Both the position numbers and the translations under genes were made by a program. From Erigeron canadensis (taxonomy: Eukaryota; Streptophyta; Magnoliopsida; Asterales; Asteraceae): DNA of 64,000 nucleotides. The notes beneath the pieces were generated by a model. It was given only the letters and a program-made list of their open reading frames with translations, did not search any database and was not told the DNA's origin. Numbering within the stretch: position 1 is the stretch's first letter; each line of letters opens with the position of its first letter. Where the stretch lies: NCBI RefSeq assembly GCF_010389155.1, contig NC_057766.1, positions 25,119,516-25,183,515 on the forward strand. Reading direction: 5' to 3'. This document shows positions 49,786 through 60,799 of this stretch, one piece after another.

Positions 49786-51646
49786 AAGAAGGATGATGTA
49801 TCGAATCAAGGAACCTTCAGTTAGCAGACAAGTATGATGAATAGTATGTGTAGTACTTTTATATCTTGGTCATTGTGTTTTGGAGTAATTTGATTTAGAC
49901 TCTAGTAAAATATTTATTAGTTTGTACAACTTTTAAGTTAATATTCCCTAAATGTTATTACTAATGGTCTTGAAATTTGGTAATGATGCCTTGTTGACTA
50001 TGTATTTGAATCTTTTGCATTATGGTTTTCGAGTCAATGTTTTTGTTTTTCATTCACTACCTGACACTCTGTTTAATTTGTTTTAAGTTTCACCTGAACC
50101 ATGTTCTTTCAAACGTTGAATTTATTAGTATGCTTATGGGGATTTTAGGATTCAATCCCGTACGTTTAATGTGAGAAATAGGGGTTACAATTATTTTACT
50201 ACAAACGTAGTCTAACTTTTCAAAGTGAATTTAGGACGTTTTATGTATTTTCAATACACTTCTGGGTAATATTTTTGTCTTTTCAAGCTAATTACAACTG
50301 CTATGAGATATTAAAAATCTACAGACTTTGGGTTCTTGTAAAAATAGTTTTAGGACATTAGAGTTTATAAAGATGGAAACTTTATGCGGAAGAAGAGGAT
50401 ATTTACCTGATATGGCTGATCAAAAGCACGCATTCAAGGAGTAAGAACATATAAGGTGACTGTTTGTATTTGTGTTCCTTTTTTAGTTTTGTGTTTTGGT
50501 TGCCTGTTTCAGTGTTGGAGTGCTTCATTAATTGTTGACTGAATGATCTTTAGAACTCGATTTGGGGTTATAGGAAAAATGGATCTGTGTGTATGATGTG
50601 CTTCAATGTATAATAATGACATAATAGTTGGTATGAATAATTATAGGGGAATGTCTGGTACAAGATCGCTCAAATAGTATATTTCTGGTTCATGCATGTG
50701 GGGCTGTGTGAGCTAGAAAATTGGTGTTCTTTTGATGGTTGGATTACATATTGTGTAGTCACTAGACATGTTTAATAGATCGGCAACCAGCCAACCATTA
50801 ATATTGTGTTTGTTTAGTGTTTCCTGTACCAATTTCTTATACAGGTATATTGTCATGTTTTTTTTTTTGTTTATCAGTATGTTATCTTGATCATAGTAGT
50901 GTATATAAGAGACAAGATTTTGTGTCAACAGTTTTGTTGGTCATGAATATATTATCTGCTTTTAGATTACCAAGTAGATTCATAGTTTATTCATTTCTCT
51001 AGAGTGATAAGAGGCTTCACTACGCCTCTGTCCCAGCCCCTTCCTCGATTTATCCCTACGCCATGGAAACTAAAAGTGGCCGTAGGTTGCTTTGGGTAAT
51101 CAAAGAACGGGTCAAGTGTGTCATATAAAAGACTTACGTGAAATGGCTCTGATTATCAATAACATGATGTCTCATAGTAGATTATCAAAACCTTGATATA
51201 CAAAAAGTGCTACGAGACAGTCAATCCCCACCAAAATTACCAGTTTTGAGCTATACCCAACCCACATATATGTCAGCATTCTCTTATATCAGATAAGAAT
51301 ATGGATCACTTGAGGACTTGAGGTGAAACTTAATAAGCAGATTTTGATGTATGCAAAAAAAGACAAAGCATAAACAAGTAATAGCAGTTGATAGATCTTA
51401 GCTTCAGTGAAGACGTACTCCCGGACGGCTTATTGTTAGAGAAAAGAAGCTTAATAAACATTGTTGTCTGAACTGATGTATCACTCTCACTTAAAGCAAT
51501 CAAATCCACCACCACCTGATCCCCTACAGCTTCTGCAACTGCTCTTTTATCTGACGGACTCTACATCACAAGATGGATGGTCAGTGACGAACTGTACATT
51601 ACAAGATGGATGGTCAGTGATCACGTGACGAGACCTAGAAGGTACC
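49786..51646. other. Region downstream of the F-box pseudogene
   Basis: The first few hundred bases are probably the 3' UTR. The rest is ordinary AT-rich sequence with scattered exon-like words (for example near 50365-50450). No gene is supported apart from the tentative fragment at 51398-51563. Confidence 0.45.
51398..51563 (-). pseudogene. Possible exon fragment of unknown protein
   Basis: On the minus strand, after a TAG acceptor, an open stretch reads SPSDKRAVAEAVGDQVVVDL and then IALSESDTSVQTTMFIKLLF. The spaced hydrophobic pattern is reminiscent of armadillo repeats of plant U-box proteins, but I cannot confirm this. No partner exons were found, and it lies right beside the copia LTR, so it may be a captured or stranded fragment. 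Confidence 0.25.
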
Positions 51647-51755
51647 TGAAGGAATTTGTATTTCTTATTGATCCTTTTGTCAACATAAACAACGGAATAG
51701 AATCCACAATTGACTGACCAAATCAATAGAGATAAGGACTAATTTAAGACCAAAA

Positions 51756-51961
51756 GGAGTAGCTCATTAAGGGGTATTCCCCTGCCAAAAAATGATTGGG
51801 AACGCCCCCGGGAACGCCTCTCATCGGTCCCCGAGGGCGTTCCAAATGTAATTTTGTCCCTTGCCCGTTCGTTTTTAGAAGGCTTGCCCCTTGTACTATA
51901 TTTGCAGGCCACGTGGCATTTATTTGTTGGATGAGGGGCGTTCCCCCCTTTCACTACTCCT
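51756..51961. mobile_element. MITE inside the copia LTR
   Basis: About 206 bp with imperfect terminal inverted repeats (AGGAGTAG...AGGGG at the left, CCCC...CTACTCCT at the right) and internal CGTTCC words. It has no coding capacity. It is flanked by a 24-bp direct repeat (aaatcaatagagataaggac plus four bases) at 51721-51744 and 51981-52004, which is too long and too far away to be a simple target duplication. Confidence 0.6.
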
Positions 51962-52003
51962 GATAGTCTAATACTAAAATAAATCAATAGAGATAAGGAC
52001 TAA

Positions 52004-52878
52004 TCTTTTATTATACTAAAGCACAGTTGCTCTAATAACTTATCGACCAATCATGACTCTCGATTTTTTAATGTTGACTTTTGTTTTCAATTTTGACTTT
52101 AATTTACACTTTTTTGTTTTTTCCAAAACAAATTTACACTTTTTACCCAATAATTTGAATATAATAAATAAATAATAATAGTTAATATAAATCCGATAGA
52201 GTAATAGCTGATACTTATCCAATAAAATAATAACTAATATATATCCAATAATACGTTATATCATATATATAAATAATTAATTAATTAACAATAAATTAAA
52301 TTTAATGTAAATATATCAAGATTTTAATAGTAATTGTACAATTAAAATATTAATAGAGACAGTTGAACTTATGACTTATTAACTAACTATATCGATCGAT
52401 TTCATCAAATTGATTCTCGATAATATCACCATTTAGTTTTTACATAATTTTATTTAATTAATAAAAAACAAATAACTAAAATAATTATTTTTACAATGTT
52501 ATTAAAATTGGTTTCTATCTACAAAGTCCGGCTTTTACACAAGAACAATTGTACATCGCACTATCTCGAGTTAAGTCGAGAAGGGGCTTTAAGGTGTTAA
52601 TATGTGACAAAGATGGGAAGACAAAAGATATTACAACAAATTTCGTCTGTATAAAAGTCTTTCAACTAATGAAGCAGGGTATATGCTTCAAATGTTTTTT
52701 TATTACATTAGTTTCTTTTTATTAACTTAACATTCTTGGTATTTGAATTAAACACATAATATCTACATATATCTTCAACTTTGATCTTATAAGCTTTTAT
52801 GAGTTACATCTATTAATATCTAATATTAATAATGCCGTAAGTCTCGCGTCCAGTGTTGGACACGGGTCTAAAATCTAG
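52004..52878 (+). mobile_element. Small non-autonomous Helitron
   Basis: The 5' end TCTTTTATTATACTAAAG follows an A. The 3' end is CTAG (52875-52878) followed by T, preceded by a short hairpin (GTCCA-gtgt-TGGAC, 52848-52861). These match Helitron rules: 5' TC, 3' CTRR, a hairpin 10-15 bases from the end and insertion between A and T. It carries the tail of a PIF1-like helicase at 52519-52725, which supports descent from an autonomous Helitron. Confidence 0.75.
52519..52725 (+). pseudogene. PIF1-like Helitron helicase, C-terminal fragment
   Basis: Plus-strand frame: LQSPAFTQEQLYIALSRVKS then RRGFKVLICDKDGKTKDITT, ending at TAA 52723-52725. QLYxALSRVxSxxG is helicase motif VI of the Helitron RepHel protein. 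Only about 68 residues remain; the Rep part and the other helicase motifs are absent. The reading frame lies inside the Helitron in the sense orientation, as in full elements. Confidence 0.8.
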
Positions 52879-52931
52879 TCTAATACTAAAATATATATGA
52901 TAAAAATTTCCTCTAATATTCCCCCTCGGCT

Positions 52932-54935
52932 TCAGCGTGGATATGCAGTAACATTCGAGCTGGATTTGAATGTCTCGAATAGATATCGCGGTAAGCCTTT
53001 GGTGAAGATGTCTGCATATTGTTGAGAAGACAGGACATGGAGCACTTTCACATGGCCTATTTGAACCTTTTCCCGAACAAAGTGAATATCCATTTCAACA
53101 TGCTTGGTACGCTGATGTTGCACAGGATTCCCATATAAGTAAACTGCTGAGACGTTGTCACAAAACACTAATGTGGCTTTGTGTGTTGGAGTCTGCAGCT
53201 CAAGTAGAAGATTTTGAATCCATGTTGCTTCTGCAACAGCGTTTGCAACCCCACGATACTCTACTTCTGCACTTGATCTAGAGATGGTTGGTTGACGTTT
53301 TGAGGACCAGGAGATCAGGTTGTCACCAAGAAAAATACAATAACCAGAAGTGGAGCGGCGTGTATTCGGGCACCCTCCCTAGTCAGCATCCGAGTACGCA
53401 ACTAACGAATGACTTGGCGAGGCAGATAGACGCAAACCCAGATCGATGATGCCATGAATGTAACGTAATACACGCTTCATAAAATCAAAATGAATATCCT
53501 GCGGGGCATGCATGAACAGGCAGATTTGTTGCACTGCATATGATATATCGGGTCGGGTAATGGTGAGATATTGGAGAGCACCGACTAAACTTCGGTATAA
53601 TGTACCATCAGGTAAAGGAGTCCCGACAGTAGCACTTAGTTTGGAGTTAGTATCAACAGGAGTGTAACATGCTTTGCATGCAGTCATGTTTGCCCTACAT
53701 AGGATGTCACAAACATACTGAGTTTGAGCGAGGAACAAGGATTGATGATCTCGTGTAACCGTGATGCCAAGGAAGTGATGAAGGGGCCCCAAGTCAGACA
53801 TGGAAAATTCAGTTGATAGCTTGGTAATGAAGCTGTTGAGAAGGTTGGGATGGTTAGCCGTGAGAACAATATCATCGACATAAAGTAACAGATATGCTAG
53901 GTTGTTTCCATTCTGGTAAATAAATAATGATGTGTCACACATGCTGTTGCGAAACCCCAAGGATGTGATGAAAGTCTAGAAACGTGTATACCATGCCCGC
54001 GGTGCCTTTTTCAACCCGTATAAAGATTTCTTCAGCCGGCAGACATGATTGGGGTGAGCGGGGTCAATAAAACCAGGAGGTTGGTACATATACACGGTTT
54101 CCTGAAGATCACCATTTAGGAAGGCGTTTTTTACGTCTAACTGATGTATCGGCGATGACCGTGACACAACTAATGAGAGAACTGTACGAATGGTTGTTGG
54201 TTTGACAACCGGGCTAAATGTCTCAAAGCAGTATATGCCTACTGTTTGAGATTTTCCATTGCATACAAGGCGAGCTTTGTACCGCTCTAATTTGCCATTG
54301 GCATTAAATTTGTGGCAGAATAACTACATGGAGCGGATAACCGGGCTGTTTACGGGCCTAGGAACTAACTGCCAAGTATTATTAGCCTGCAAAGCACTAT
54401 ATTCATCGTTCATGGCCCGTAGCCAATTCTGGTCCGTTAAAGCTTTGGTATGTGAGTTTGGGACAGGTGAAATATTGGATGTGGCAGCAAGATTGTATCG
54501 AGGATTAGGTTTAGAGATACCAGCTTTGGAGTGGGTTTGCATGGGGTGGTCATTTGTAAGAGGTTGGGGTGGAGTTGGGGGAGTTATGAGTTCTATAGGT
54601 TCCTTGGGGATGGGGTCTACATCTGGAGTAGTGGTGTTGGTAGTACTAGTAGAATCAGTGGCGGTGGTGGTGGAAATCGGGTGGGTGGCAGTAGGGTAGG
54701 ATGAGGGAAAGAAGTGAGGATTGATAGGGGTGGGGTCATCAAGGAAGTTGTAAGATGCGGGGGAGGATAGATCAGTGAATGGGAAGGTCTTTTCATCAAA
54801 AATCACATGGCGGGAGAGATGGACACGACCCGTGACGGGATCATAACATGTGTACCCGCGGAAGTCAGAAGGATAGCCAAGAAATACACATAGGGTGGAC
54901 CGGGGAAAGACTTTGTTGGGTTGAGTGGCGGACAT
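52932..54935 (-). pseudogene. Copia integrase tail, reverse transcriptase and RNase H
   Basis: The integrase C-terminal part reads VFLGYPSDFRGYTCYDP (54935-54324). Reverse transcriptase pieces include [39 protein letters not shown] and the catalytic YVDDIVL (about 53885). RNase H ends with VFCDNVSAVYLYGNPVQHQR and HFVREKVQIGHVKVLHVLSS. In-frame stops break it, for example TAG where YSDADW is expected (about 53380) and a stop after WYTRF (53975). Confidence 0.85.
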
Positions 54936-55365
54936 GTTGGGGTAGCATGCACAACCAAAAACTCAAATGTGATCATATGTGGGTTGGCGTAAGTAAAGGG
55001 CATAGGCGGGTGTTTAGAAATTTAGGCGAGTGGTGGGTAAGATGTTGTGGAGGTATGTCGCTGTGTGGAATGCTTCTACCCAAAATTTGGGTGGAAGGTA
55101 AGCATGAACAAGAAGAGCCCGAATGACGTCATTTAAACGACGAATCATTCGTTCGAATCGACCAATTTATTGGGAAGTTTGAGGACAGGAAAAGCGAAAT
55201 AAAAAGACCATTTTGACCAGCAAAAGTTTTGAAGCTATTATTATCAAATTCACCCCCGAGGTCACATTGAAATGTTTTGATAGGTAAGTTGAATTGGGTT
55301 TGGATGAGTTTGTAAAATTTGGTAAATGTGTTAAAGGTGTCAGATTTGTATTTAAGTGGGTAGAC

Positions 55366-56399
55366 CTAAACATAATTTGTATTGTTATCAATCAAAACCA
55401 TATAGTATTTATAACCAGAATTGCTCAAAACAGGAGATGTCCACAAATCACAATGAACAATATCAAATGGTTTAAAAGTACTAGAAACAGAATCCATAAA
55501 TGGTAGACGTTTGCTGTTTGACAATTGACAAGAAGAACAAAAAGATGAGTCAACAGTTTTATTGCATGAAATGCTAAAAGTACGTTGAAGATGGCTTAGC
55601 ACATTCTCCCCGGGATGCCCGAGACGATTATGCCATGGTGGATGAGTGGTGGATGACAGCAAGGAGAATTCAGGCTTGGTGAAAGGGTAGAGATCTCCAC
55701 TGCTATTGTGACGGGAAAGGAGTCTGCCATCCTTGAGGTCCTTCAAAGAAAAACCAAAAGGGTCAAACTCAACGAATACCTGGTTATCAATAGTAAATTG
55801 ACGTACAGATAAAAGATTTTTGATAACACACGGTGAGTGAACAATGTTATTAAGTTTATAGGTTTTATTTGGGAGGGTGTATAAGCCATTACCGGAACTA
55901 GTGACGGGTAGGCATTGGCCATTTCCAACAAATATAGGACTTGGAGGTAATAAAGATGGAGTTAGTATAGTACCTAGATCTGATGTGACATGAGATGTGG
56001 CCCCACTGTCCATGTTCCAGTGAAGGTCATGATAGTCTAAGCTCATGTTCGAGAGTGCAACACCAATATCACTTGGCCAGAGGGCATTCCCATGCTGTTG
56101 ACCAAATCCAGGAGGAGGGTTTGACTTGGGATGATGGGCTACATGGGCCTGATGTGGTTGCTGAAACTGAGCAGGGGGCTGTTGAAAGTAGTAGGCTGGT
56201 CGAGAAGGATAGGTCGTAGGTGGGGGTGTCCATGATGGATGGTTATACGGTTGTTGAGTGGAGATCCAGTTGAGTTGAGATGTTTGACCCATGTTGGTTT
56301 GTTGCTGTTGGCTTGAAGTGGTTTGATATTGAGCTCCCCAAGAACCAGACCCCCGACCAGCCATGGATGAAATTGCTCGGTTGTTGACCAGTGGACGTC
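55366..56399 (-). pseudogene. Copia protease and GAG-pre-integrase region
   Basis: WNMDSGATSHVTSD carries the aspartic protease DSG active site. NLLSVRQFTIDNQVFVEFDP and the HHCC zinc motif (WHNRLGHP...FCSSCQLSNSKRLPF) follow, then the integrase start (FDIVHCDLWTSPV, YYMVLIDNNTNYV). The first catalytic D region is altered to IDNNTNYV. The integrase continues below 55366 with stops (QCDLGGEFDN near 55250). Confidence 0.85.
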
Positions 56400-57314
56400 C
56401 CCCACGCGTTGAATGGCCGCGACCTCTAGCAGCCTTCGTCGGGTCATAGTTTCGGCCTCGATAGCCATTGGGATAAGGGGATCGAGCTGGATCATTTTGG
56501 ACAGGGGTATTGGGATATGGGGACCGGGCTGGATGATTTTGGGCTGGGGTATTGGAGTGCAATAGCACCATATCACGGTTGTTGTTGGATCTGCCTGCAA
56601 TTCGAGTTTGCTCGTCTTCAGTCATACTTTGAGCAACGTCCCATGTGGGTTTGTTTTGGTTTATGATGGCAACAATGATGTCGTATTCGATGGGAAGTCC
56701 ACGAACCATTTGTATAACGAGGCGACTCTCATTGACTGGTTGATCAACATCACGTAATTGTTCAGCAATGTCCTTCAAGGTTTGACAATAGTCATCAAAT
56801 GATGAGCATGAATTGAGGGTGGTGTTGGTGAATTTGGTTTCAAGGGTGACGGCTCTTGGATTTTTAGCCAGGCGGCTCTAGCTGTGATGTCAGTGTCAAG
56901 AACACGGGCTAAGATATCATCGGATGATGTGCTATATATCCACTGCAGAATGAGTGCATCAAGTTCAGACCAGGCTAAAAATGTTGGGTCAGAATCTGCG
57001 GGTGGGTCGGTTCCATCTATGTGATGAAAAACTTTATAGGCTCGGACATGTAGTTTGAAGAATTTAAACCAAGATGAATACGTGACCTTTTTGCCGTCTA
57101 GGGTTCGAATTTTGTTGTTGATGTTGGTGACTGTATATAATGGGTGTAAGGGTTGCCTATTAGTATTGTCAATAGTGTTGTTGGAGTTGGAATTGTTATC
57201 ACTAGAGTTGTTAGTGTTGTTGGAGGCAGAAGTCTCTTTTGTATATATATATATATAGACGACATATATAAGTTCATATGAAGGGAATTCATGATTTTCT
57301 TGAAGGACAACCAT
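56400..57314 (-). pseudogene. Copia gag (UBN2-like) with internal deletion
   Basis: KVTYSSWFKFFKLHVRAYKV, then DPTFLAWSELDALILQWIYS and ARAAWLKIQ are typical of copia gag. A frame break follows near 56850: the next piece (RAVTLETKFTNTTLNSCSSF then DDYCQTLKDIAEQLRDVD) is in another frame and joins VIQMVRGLPIEYD. The join lacks the few residues usually found there, so a small deletion is likely. The downstream part is Q/P/N-rich, and no CCHC knuckle is visible. Confidence 0.8.
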
Positions 57315-57330
57315 CTAGACACATACATCT

Positions 57331-57924
57331 AACCATTACTCACCCAAATCGGAAAAGAACAAGAAGAAATTGATGATTGATGATGTAGGCCGATCGGTTT
57401 TGAGTGAGAGAGGGGAAGGGGCGGCTGGAGAGAAAAGAAAGAGAAGGAGGGAGAGTGTGTGAGTGAAAAGTGAGAAAATGAGAAGTTAGGGTTTCTAAGG
57501 TTTTGTTGCCTCCCATCCCTAGCTTTGACCGATTTTGACCCATATTTGACCTTACTAAAACTCGTTTGACTCGACCATTCAAGAAAACTCAAGACCCGTA
57601 AATTTATTTTGTCAACATATTTGAATGTAATTTTTCAATAGCTTTCCAACGGTTATAAACATGTCTATATTTTTTATTAAATATATAGTTGATTTAATTT
57701 TAAGTATTTTACTTAATTTGACATTTTCACATGACAACTAGTATTTTTCCTGTTCTCGAGTCCACGTACAATTTTCCTAAAGTCTAAATGCTCATAAAGC
57801 CCAAATAGAACAGAAATCCATTTATTCCATTGATAAAGTCTTAAAGTCTAATGATGTACATAAACTAAACGGACTAAAATGACCGAAAATACTTTGGAAA
57901 ATACGCTCAGATCACAGTTGTCAC
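57331..57924. other. Stretch upstream of copia gag
   Basis: 57360-57480 is purine-rich on the plus strand (gaga/aggga runs) and could be a leader. No LTR or tRNA primer-binding site (TGGTATCAGAGC-like) is seen. Beyond 57600 it is AT-rich and featureless. Confidence 0.4.
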
Positions 57925-58205
57925 AGAGGTCTAGCATACGTTGTCTTAACTGGATCTGCGCTAGAGAGCTTTCTCGAAGTAGAAATGCCTATTTCAAATA
58001 CTCGATGAGGGAAAACCCCCTACTAATCCGCCCGAAGGCACGACGATTAATAGAAGTAAACCCTGCCCCTTCAAACTTGAACTGGGTAAACCCAAGTCAA
58101 GCCCTCATAAAGGGACTTTCTTATATCCTCCCCAAGTCTTTAACACAAGACCTCATGTATGAGGGGATGGTCTTTCAACCATTGAGCTTGATCCGTCCCT
58201 GGCTG
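57925..58205 (-). mobile_element. tRNA-derived SINE, same family as 13155-13481
   Basis: It shares 'aggtctagcatacgttgtct', 'ctaatccgcccgaaggcacg' and other words with the SINE at 13155. On the minus strand the pol III region is clear: AAGCTCAATGGTTGAAAGAC (box A-like) and GAGGTCTTGTGTTAAAGAC (box B-like). No clear target duplication was found, so the left end may be truncated. Confidence 0.7.
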
Positions 58206-60523
58206 TAGGTACACGTCATTGATGAATCAACTCTCTAAAACAAGAAGACTTTTTTTTGTCTTTTTCTATTATTAAATTTTTATTTTATTTTTAGGCTAAT
58301 TAGAGTATCAACATTTCCTACAAGACATGGGTTTTTTCAATATGAATTTCTTTTAAAATTAGAGTTGAGTATATGAAGAAGCATGTCACTGAGCTAATTT
58401 GTTGTTTGAAACTTTAAAAAAATATATATACTTCCTATAAAGAAAAATATATTAATTTTATTTGTCATGATTATGATCACAATCAACAGACATAATTTAG
58501 ACATCATCATATTACCAGCTAACTACTTGCACAATAGTACGTGATTAAAGACTGATAAACAGTTTATCTTAGGATTAGTCATTTCTTTTCTCAATGACCC
58601 GTTAAGCATTTTTGGCTGAATGGTAGCGAGATTTCCTAAATTGGTTAACAGAGTCTTGTTGAGATCGAGTGAAATACAGAAAAAGATGAATATAAGGTTC
58701 ATTCATGGAGGGGAGAAAATTTTTTAAAAAAGAAGACTAGCTAGGCCTAGTTGTACACTTGTACGCATATCTTTTACTAGGACAAATAATTTTTGAAAAA
58801 TTTATCAACAAAGGTAAAGTATTAAAAACAAAATCATCTGTGATGTGTTTTAATACATACAAAATTAATTACTTTATTCAATCATATACAATGTTTTATT
58901 GACTTAGATATTTGATTTGATTTACAAATTGACTAATCTTTATACAATGTACATATATACTTCATTTGAAAAATACCCTTTATTACCACATTCACTGAAT
59001 CTCAAAATTGAAACCCTTCTATTTTCTATATTCAATTCTTGAATACGACAAAATATAATATAAATTTTGCAATATATTTAATCTAATTTAAAAAACTCGT
59101 ATATATTAGTGACAACATAACTAACATTTAGTGGCAGCTTAAAGTTTTTAGAGGCCTCAAACAAGATTAATTTTGAGGGTCTAGTTCATTAGTATATAAA
59201 TTAAAGTAAAAATAAATAAAAGTAGCTTAAGTTTTGTTATTGAACTACTAGTAATAAACAAGATGCAGATGTTGATGCAAAAACCAATAAGGGTGTTACT
59301 GCAATGCAAATAATATAATGGTACTTAATTCAAAATCCAAACATTAAGTCTAATTTACAAAACATTGAGGCCTTAAAATTTTGAGAACCTAAAATAATTG
59401 CCTAGTCACATAATACTGTTGAGCTACCTCTGCCAATATTCTATTTTAGACAATATTTCAAACCCCTTTATATGAATCACTTTAAAATCGTCATGGTGTT
59501 ACTGTTTTTTGCTTGTTTTTTTTTCAAACACATACTTTTTCTGTTTTGCCCTTTCATAATTCATATATCCAGTTCCAGTAAATCAGACCATTGCTTGCAT
59601 GCCACAATAAATTTATCTTTCCTTTATCATGTGTTATCAAACCCACATAACAGAATATCATCATCAATGCTATAACCATATATTCGTAAGCTTTGCCTTC
59701 CAACATATTATAGCTAGCTAGCTAGCTAGCTAGCTAGCTAGCTTGTAGGTCTCATAAATGATTTTTCCCTTGCTAGCAAATGTGGAATGGTACATTTACA
59801 TTTACTGTATATGTGTACTCGTATTTTTTGTTTGTTTGATAAAGTAGTACTCGTATATATTTCTTTTATCTTATTAAACAAAACATAACTTGGCTTGTTT
59901 AATAGTAGGTGACACTCTTAAAACAAAAAGAGTTCTTTTTGCGGGCTAACTTTACTGTTGATGAGAGTATAAACATTTCATATGAAAAAGGCAGTTGCGC
60001 ATACATATATTTATGATGAACAGATCACATGCATATGGTTAATTTATGGAAAGGGAAAAAGGTAATCGTACATCTAGTCCAAGATTTAATTTAATTTTTT
60101 TATTTATTACTAGTCCGAGATACAACTATAAGTTGATCTAAAAATATGTATCAACGAATTGAATATACGAAAATTAATCATATTTTTTTAAGGTTGTATC
60201 CCATATATAAACTAGAAGATACGTTATTTGTTTTATATATATTTTATTTTCTTGGGGTTCTTTTTCTTTTTACCAATTTCAAATTTTAAAATGTTGATAT
60301 CAAAAGTTTAAAAAGAAACTTTGTTCTAGAAATATGTAATATATTCAATTTAGAAAGCTAAATAAAAGATAATTTTCTAATCTTTTGCAGACTATACACA
60401 TGCAATTACAAGTTTGTAATCTGAAGTTATAAAACTTATGAAACTAGTACCTAAAAACCTTTAATGTTGCTATAGTTCAAAACAAATTTTATTAGCTTGA
60501 CTCATTAATGATATGTATTTTAG
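58206..60523. other. AT-rich intergenic region, no gene seen
   Basis: It contains an (AGCT)n run at 59711-59743. I see no supported gene. Confidence 0.6.
59711..59743. repeat. (AGCT)n tetranucleotide run
   Basis: About eight units of the self-complementary AGCT tetramer; the whole run can fold on itself. Confidence 0.9.
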
Positions 60524-60799
60524 CGTTTGCACCTAGTATAGAAAGTAAGTAACTAACTGCTCAGTGCCGTTTTATGCGGGTTTTGAGCCCCAATACCTCG
60601 ACGGTATATGGGGAGGTTAAGATGTAGGCAGACCTTACCTCTACCTAAGTAGAGAGGCTGCTTCCAGTTTCTACCTAAATGGTAGAAAAGACCCTCCAAC
60701 CTTTGCATGGGATGAGGATCGAACCCATGACCTCTGTTTCCAGAGGCAAAGGTGTTTATCACTGATCCAACCATGCTGCTTTCGTTTGCACCTATTATA
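60524..60799 (-). mobile_element. tRNA-derived SINE (body 60541-60782)
   Basis: Flanked by 17-bp direct repeats cgtttgcacctagtata (60524-60540) and cgtttgcacctattata (60783-60799), with one mismatch. The minus strand carries TGGATCAGTGATAAACACC (box A-like) and GGTCATGGGTTCGATCC (box B, near-perfect). Same family as 63599-63837. Confidence 0.85.

Larger units (their letters stand above)
51647..52918 (-). mobile_element. Copia 3' LTR, interrupted by a composite insertion
   Basis: On the minus strand, a purine-rich tract (GCCGAGGGGGAA) directly after the RNase H frame is followed by TATTAGAGGAAATTTT. This looks like an LTR start with TG changed to TA. The far end reads AATAAGAAATACAAATTCC then TTCA, a typical copia LTR end (51647). 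Removing the inserted 51744-52878 leaves an LTR of about 137 bp. No matching 5' LTR was found beyond 57330. Confidence 0.6.
52924..57330 (-). mobile_element. Degenerate Ty1/copia retrotransposon, internal region
   Basis: Minus-strand order: gag (57314-about 56400), protease, GAG-pre-integrase, integrase, reverse transcriptase, RNase H. This is the copia order, with integrase before reverse transcriptase. Several stops and frameshifts show that it is inactive. No primer-binding site or 5' LTR is recognised upstream of gag, where a purine/pyrimidine-biased leader (57330-57600) is found instead. Confidence 0.9.

Noticed and set aside
51120..51160. Possible copia primer-binding site ('ctctgattatcaataac')
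   Set aside because: It only partly matches the initiator-tRNA complement, and it lies outside the 3' LTR, not after a 5' LTR.
54259..54699. Plus-strand 146-residue frame
   Set aside because: Antisense shadow of the copia integrase tail and the proline/threonine-rich linker on the minus strand.
56139..56600. 153-residue minus-strand frame in the gag region
   Set aside because: It is the alternate frame of the copia gag Q/P-rich tail.
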